Assembly: GCA_027076245.1 (NCBI GenBank)
Contig: JALTKC010000102.1
Location: forward strand, 1 to 24,495
Direction of reading: 5' to 3'
Source of the DNA: Gammaproteobacteria bacterium
Lineage (GTDB): Bacteria > Pseudomonadota > Gammaproteobacteria > GRL18
DNA: 24,495 nucleotides
Shown here: positions 23,824 to 24,495 of the stretch, in pieces
Layout: each line of letters opens with the position of its first letter
Numbering within the stretch: the first letter of the stretch is position 1
The notes under the pieces: model-generated
Told to the model about the DNA's origin: nothing
The model's input: the letters and a program-made list of their open reading frames with translations, nothing else
Databases searched by the model: none
Position numbers and translations under genes: made by a program

Positions 23824-24495
23824 TTATGGAAGAAGTTTCCACTGAATGGTCTGTCCGGCCCGTAAGGGGATTACTACATCATCACCATAAGGGTAGCTTT
23901 GAGGGACTGTCCAGGGTTCTTTTATCAGGGTAATTTTTTTATTATTGACGGGCAGTTCATAAAACTGTGGTCCATGGATACTGCAGAAATTTTCCAGTTG
24001 GTTCAGGGCATCAGCATTTTCAAAGGCCTCGGCATACAGCTCAATGGCGGCAAAGGCGGTAAACATGCCGGCACAGCCGCAGGTGGTTTCTTTTTTACCC
24101 CGGGCATGAGGAGCGCTGTCCGTGCCCATAAAAAATTTGCGGTTACCGGACGTTGCAGCGCTAATTAATGCCTGACGATGGGTTTCCCGTTTTAAGACCG
24201 GCAGGCAGTAATGATGTGGTTTTATACCGCCCACCAGCATATCGTTGCGGTTCATCAGCAGGTGGTGGGCAGTGATGGTTGCGCCAATATAGTCTGAGCT
24301 TTCCTGTACAAAATCAGCGGCATCTTTGGTGGTAATGTGTTCAAACACCACTTTCAGTTCTGGAAAGTCATGCATGATCCCAATCAGTCGTTGTTCAATA
24401 AACTGTTTTTCCCGGTCAAAAATATCAATATCAGGATCGGTGACTTCGCCATGAACCAGCAGGGGCAGACCCAGCGCCTGCATTTTTTCCAGAGC
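23824..24495 (-). CDS. pyrC: Dihydroorotase (3' part; 5' end outside the window)
   Basis: The C-terminal 223 or so residues of dihydroorotase, the zinc enzyme that cyclises carbamoyl-aspartate in pyrimidine synthesis. The reading frame runs off the right edge of the window: codons before the internal ATG at 24483 read ALEK, continuing ALEKMQALGLPLLVHGEV as in E. coli PyrC. Metal and substrate residues visible are the histidines of LLVHGEV and FEHITT and the aspartate of GTDSAPHA. The carboxylated lysine lies outside. The C-terminal GCAGMFTAFAAIELYAEAFE and SIHGPQFYELPVN blocks are typical of the type II bacterial enzyme. It is co-oriented with rnt downstream and probably co-transcribed with it. 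Confidence 0.95.
   Translation of the reverse strand, partial: ALEKMQALGLPLLVHGEVTDPDIDIFDREKQFIEQRLIGIMHDFPELKVVFEHITTKDAADFVQESSDYIGATITAHHLLMNRNDMLVGGIKPHHYCLPVLKRETHRQALISAATSGNRKFFMGTDSAPHARGKKETTCGCAGMFTAFAAIELYAEAFENADALNQLENFCSIHGPQFYELPVNNKKITLIKEPWTVPQSYPYGDDVVIPLRAGQTIQWKLLP

Overview
The window reads as chromosomal DNA from a free-living or facultative gammaproteobacterium of moderate GC content. The evidence is the set of Pseudomonas- and enterobacteria-type housekeeping genes: ParC, RNase T next to PyrC, MetE with a divergent MetR, TrkH, CptA, and a Pseudomonas-type class Ia ribonucleotide reductase with two ATP-cone regions. NhaD, a SulP anion transporter and TrkH together suggest a marine or otherwise saline habitat, which is an inference. 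I see no rRNA, tRNA, CRISPR array, prophage or intact insertion sequence. I cannot name the genus.

Layout. 71-951 (minus): a two-gene unit, a DUF211 protein followed by a small VIT1/CCC1-like membrane protein. 1116-5244 (minus): nrdA-nrdB. Its roughly 400-base leader carries, in transcription order, two NrdR boxes 31 bases apart, a compact cobalamin riboswitch, and a hairpin that buries the nrdA ribosome binding site. 5642-6601 (minus): an orphan protein with a MaoC/hot-dog-like N-terminal half. 6708-7595 (minus) and 7720-10044 (plus): divergent metR and metE. 10097-11563 (minus): trkH, convergent with metE across a REP-like hairpin. 11918-13645 (plus): a SulP transporter, ending at a strong bidirectional terminator. 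13760-18697 (minus): cptA, an NtrC-like response regulator and its sensor kinase, in transcription order kinase, regulator, cptA. 18961-20457 (plus): nhaD. 20479-20640: a 162-base MITE-like element. 20687-22948 (plus): parC. 23130 to the end (minus): rnt and the 3' part of pyrC.

How the parts may fit together. The B12-independent routes to deoxynucleotides (NrdAB) and methionine (MetE) lie about 2.5 kb apart. The first is under a B12 riboswitch and NrdR. The second is next to MetR and has no riboswitch. This predicts that the genome also encodes B12-dependent counterparts, such as NrdJ and probably MetH, outside the window. The kinase, regulator and cptA form a plausible envelope-modification module. 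Its regulator lacks both the Walker A lysine and the GAFTGA loop, so it is unlikely to be an ordinary sigma-54 activator. A repeated 17-base dyad lies between the kinase gene and nhaD and is a candidate binding site for it.

Most interesting points: the double control (NrdR plus B12 riboswitch) of a class Ia reductase, the degenerate NtrC-type regulator with its candidate operators, the DUF211/VIT pair, and the MITE with REP-like hairpins.
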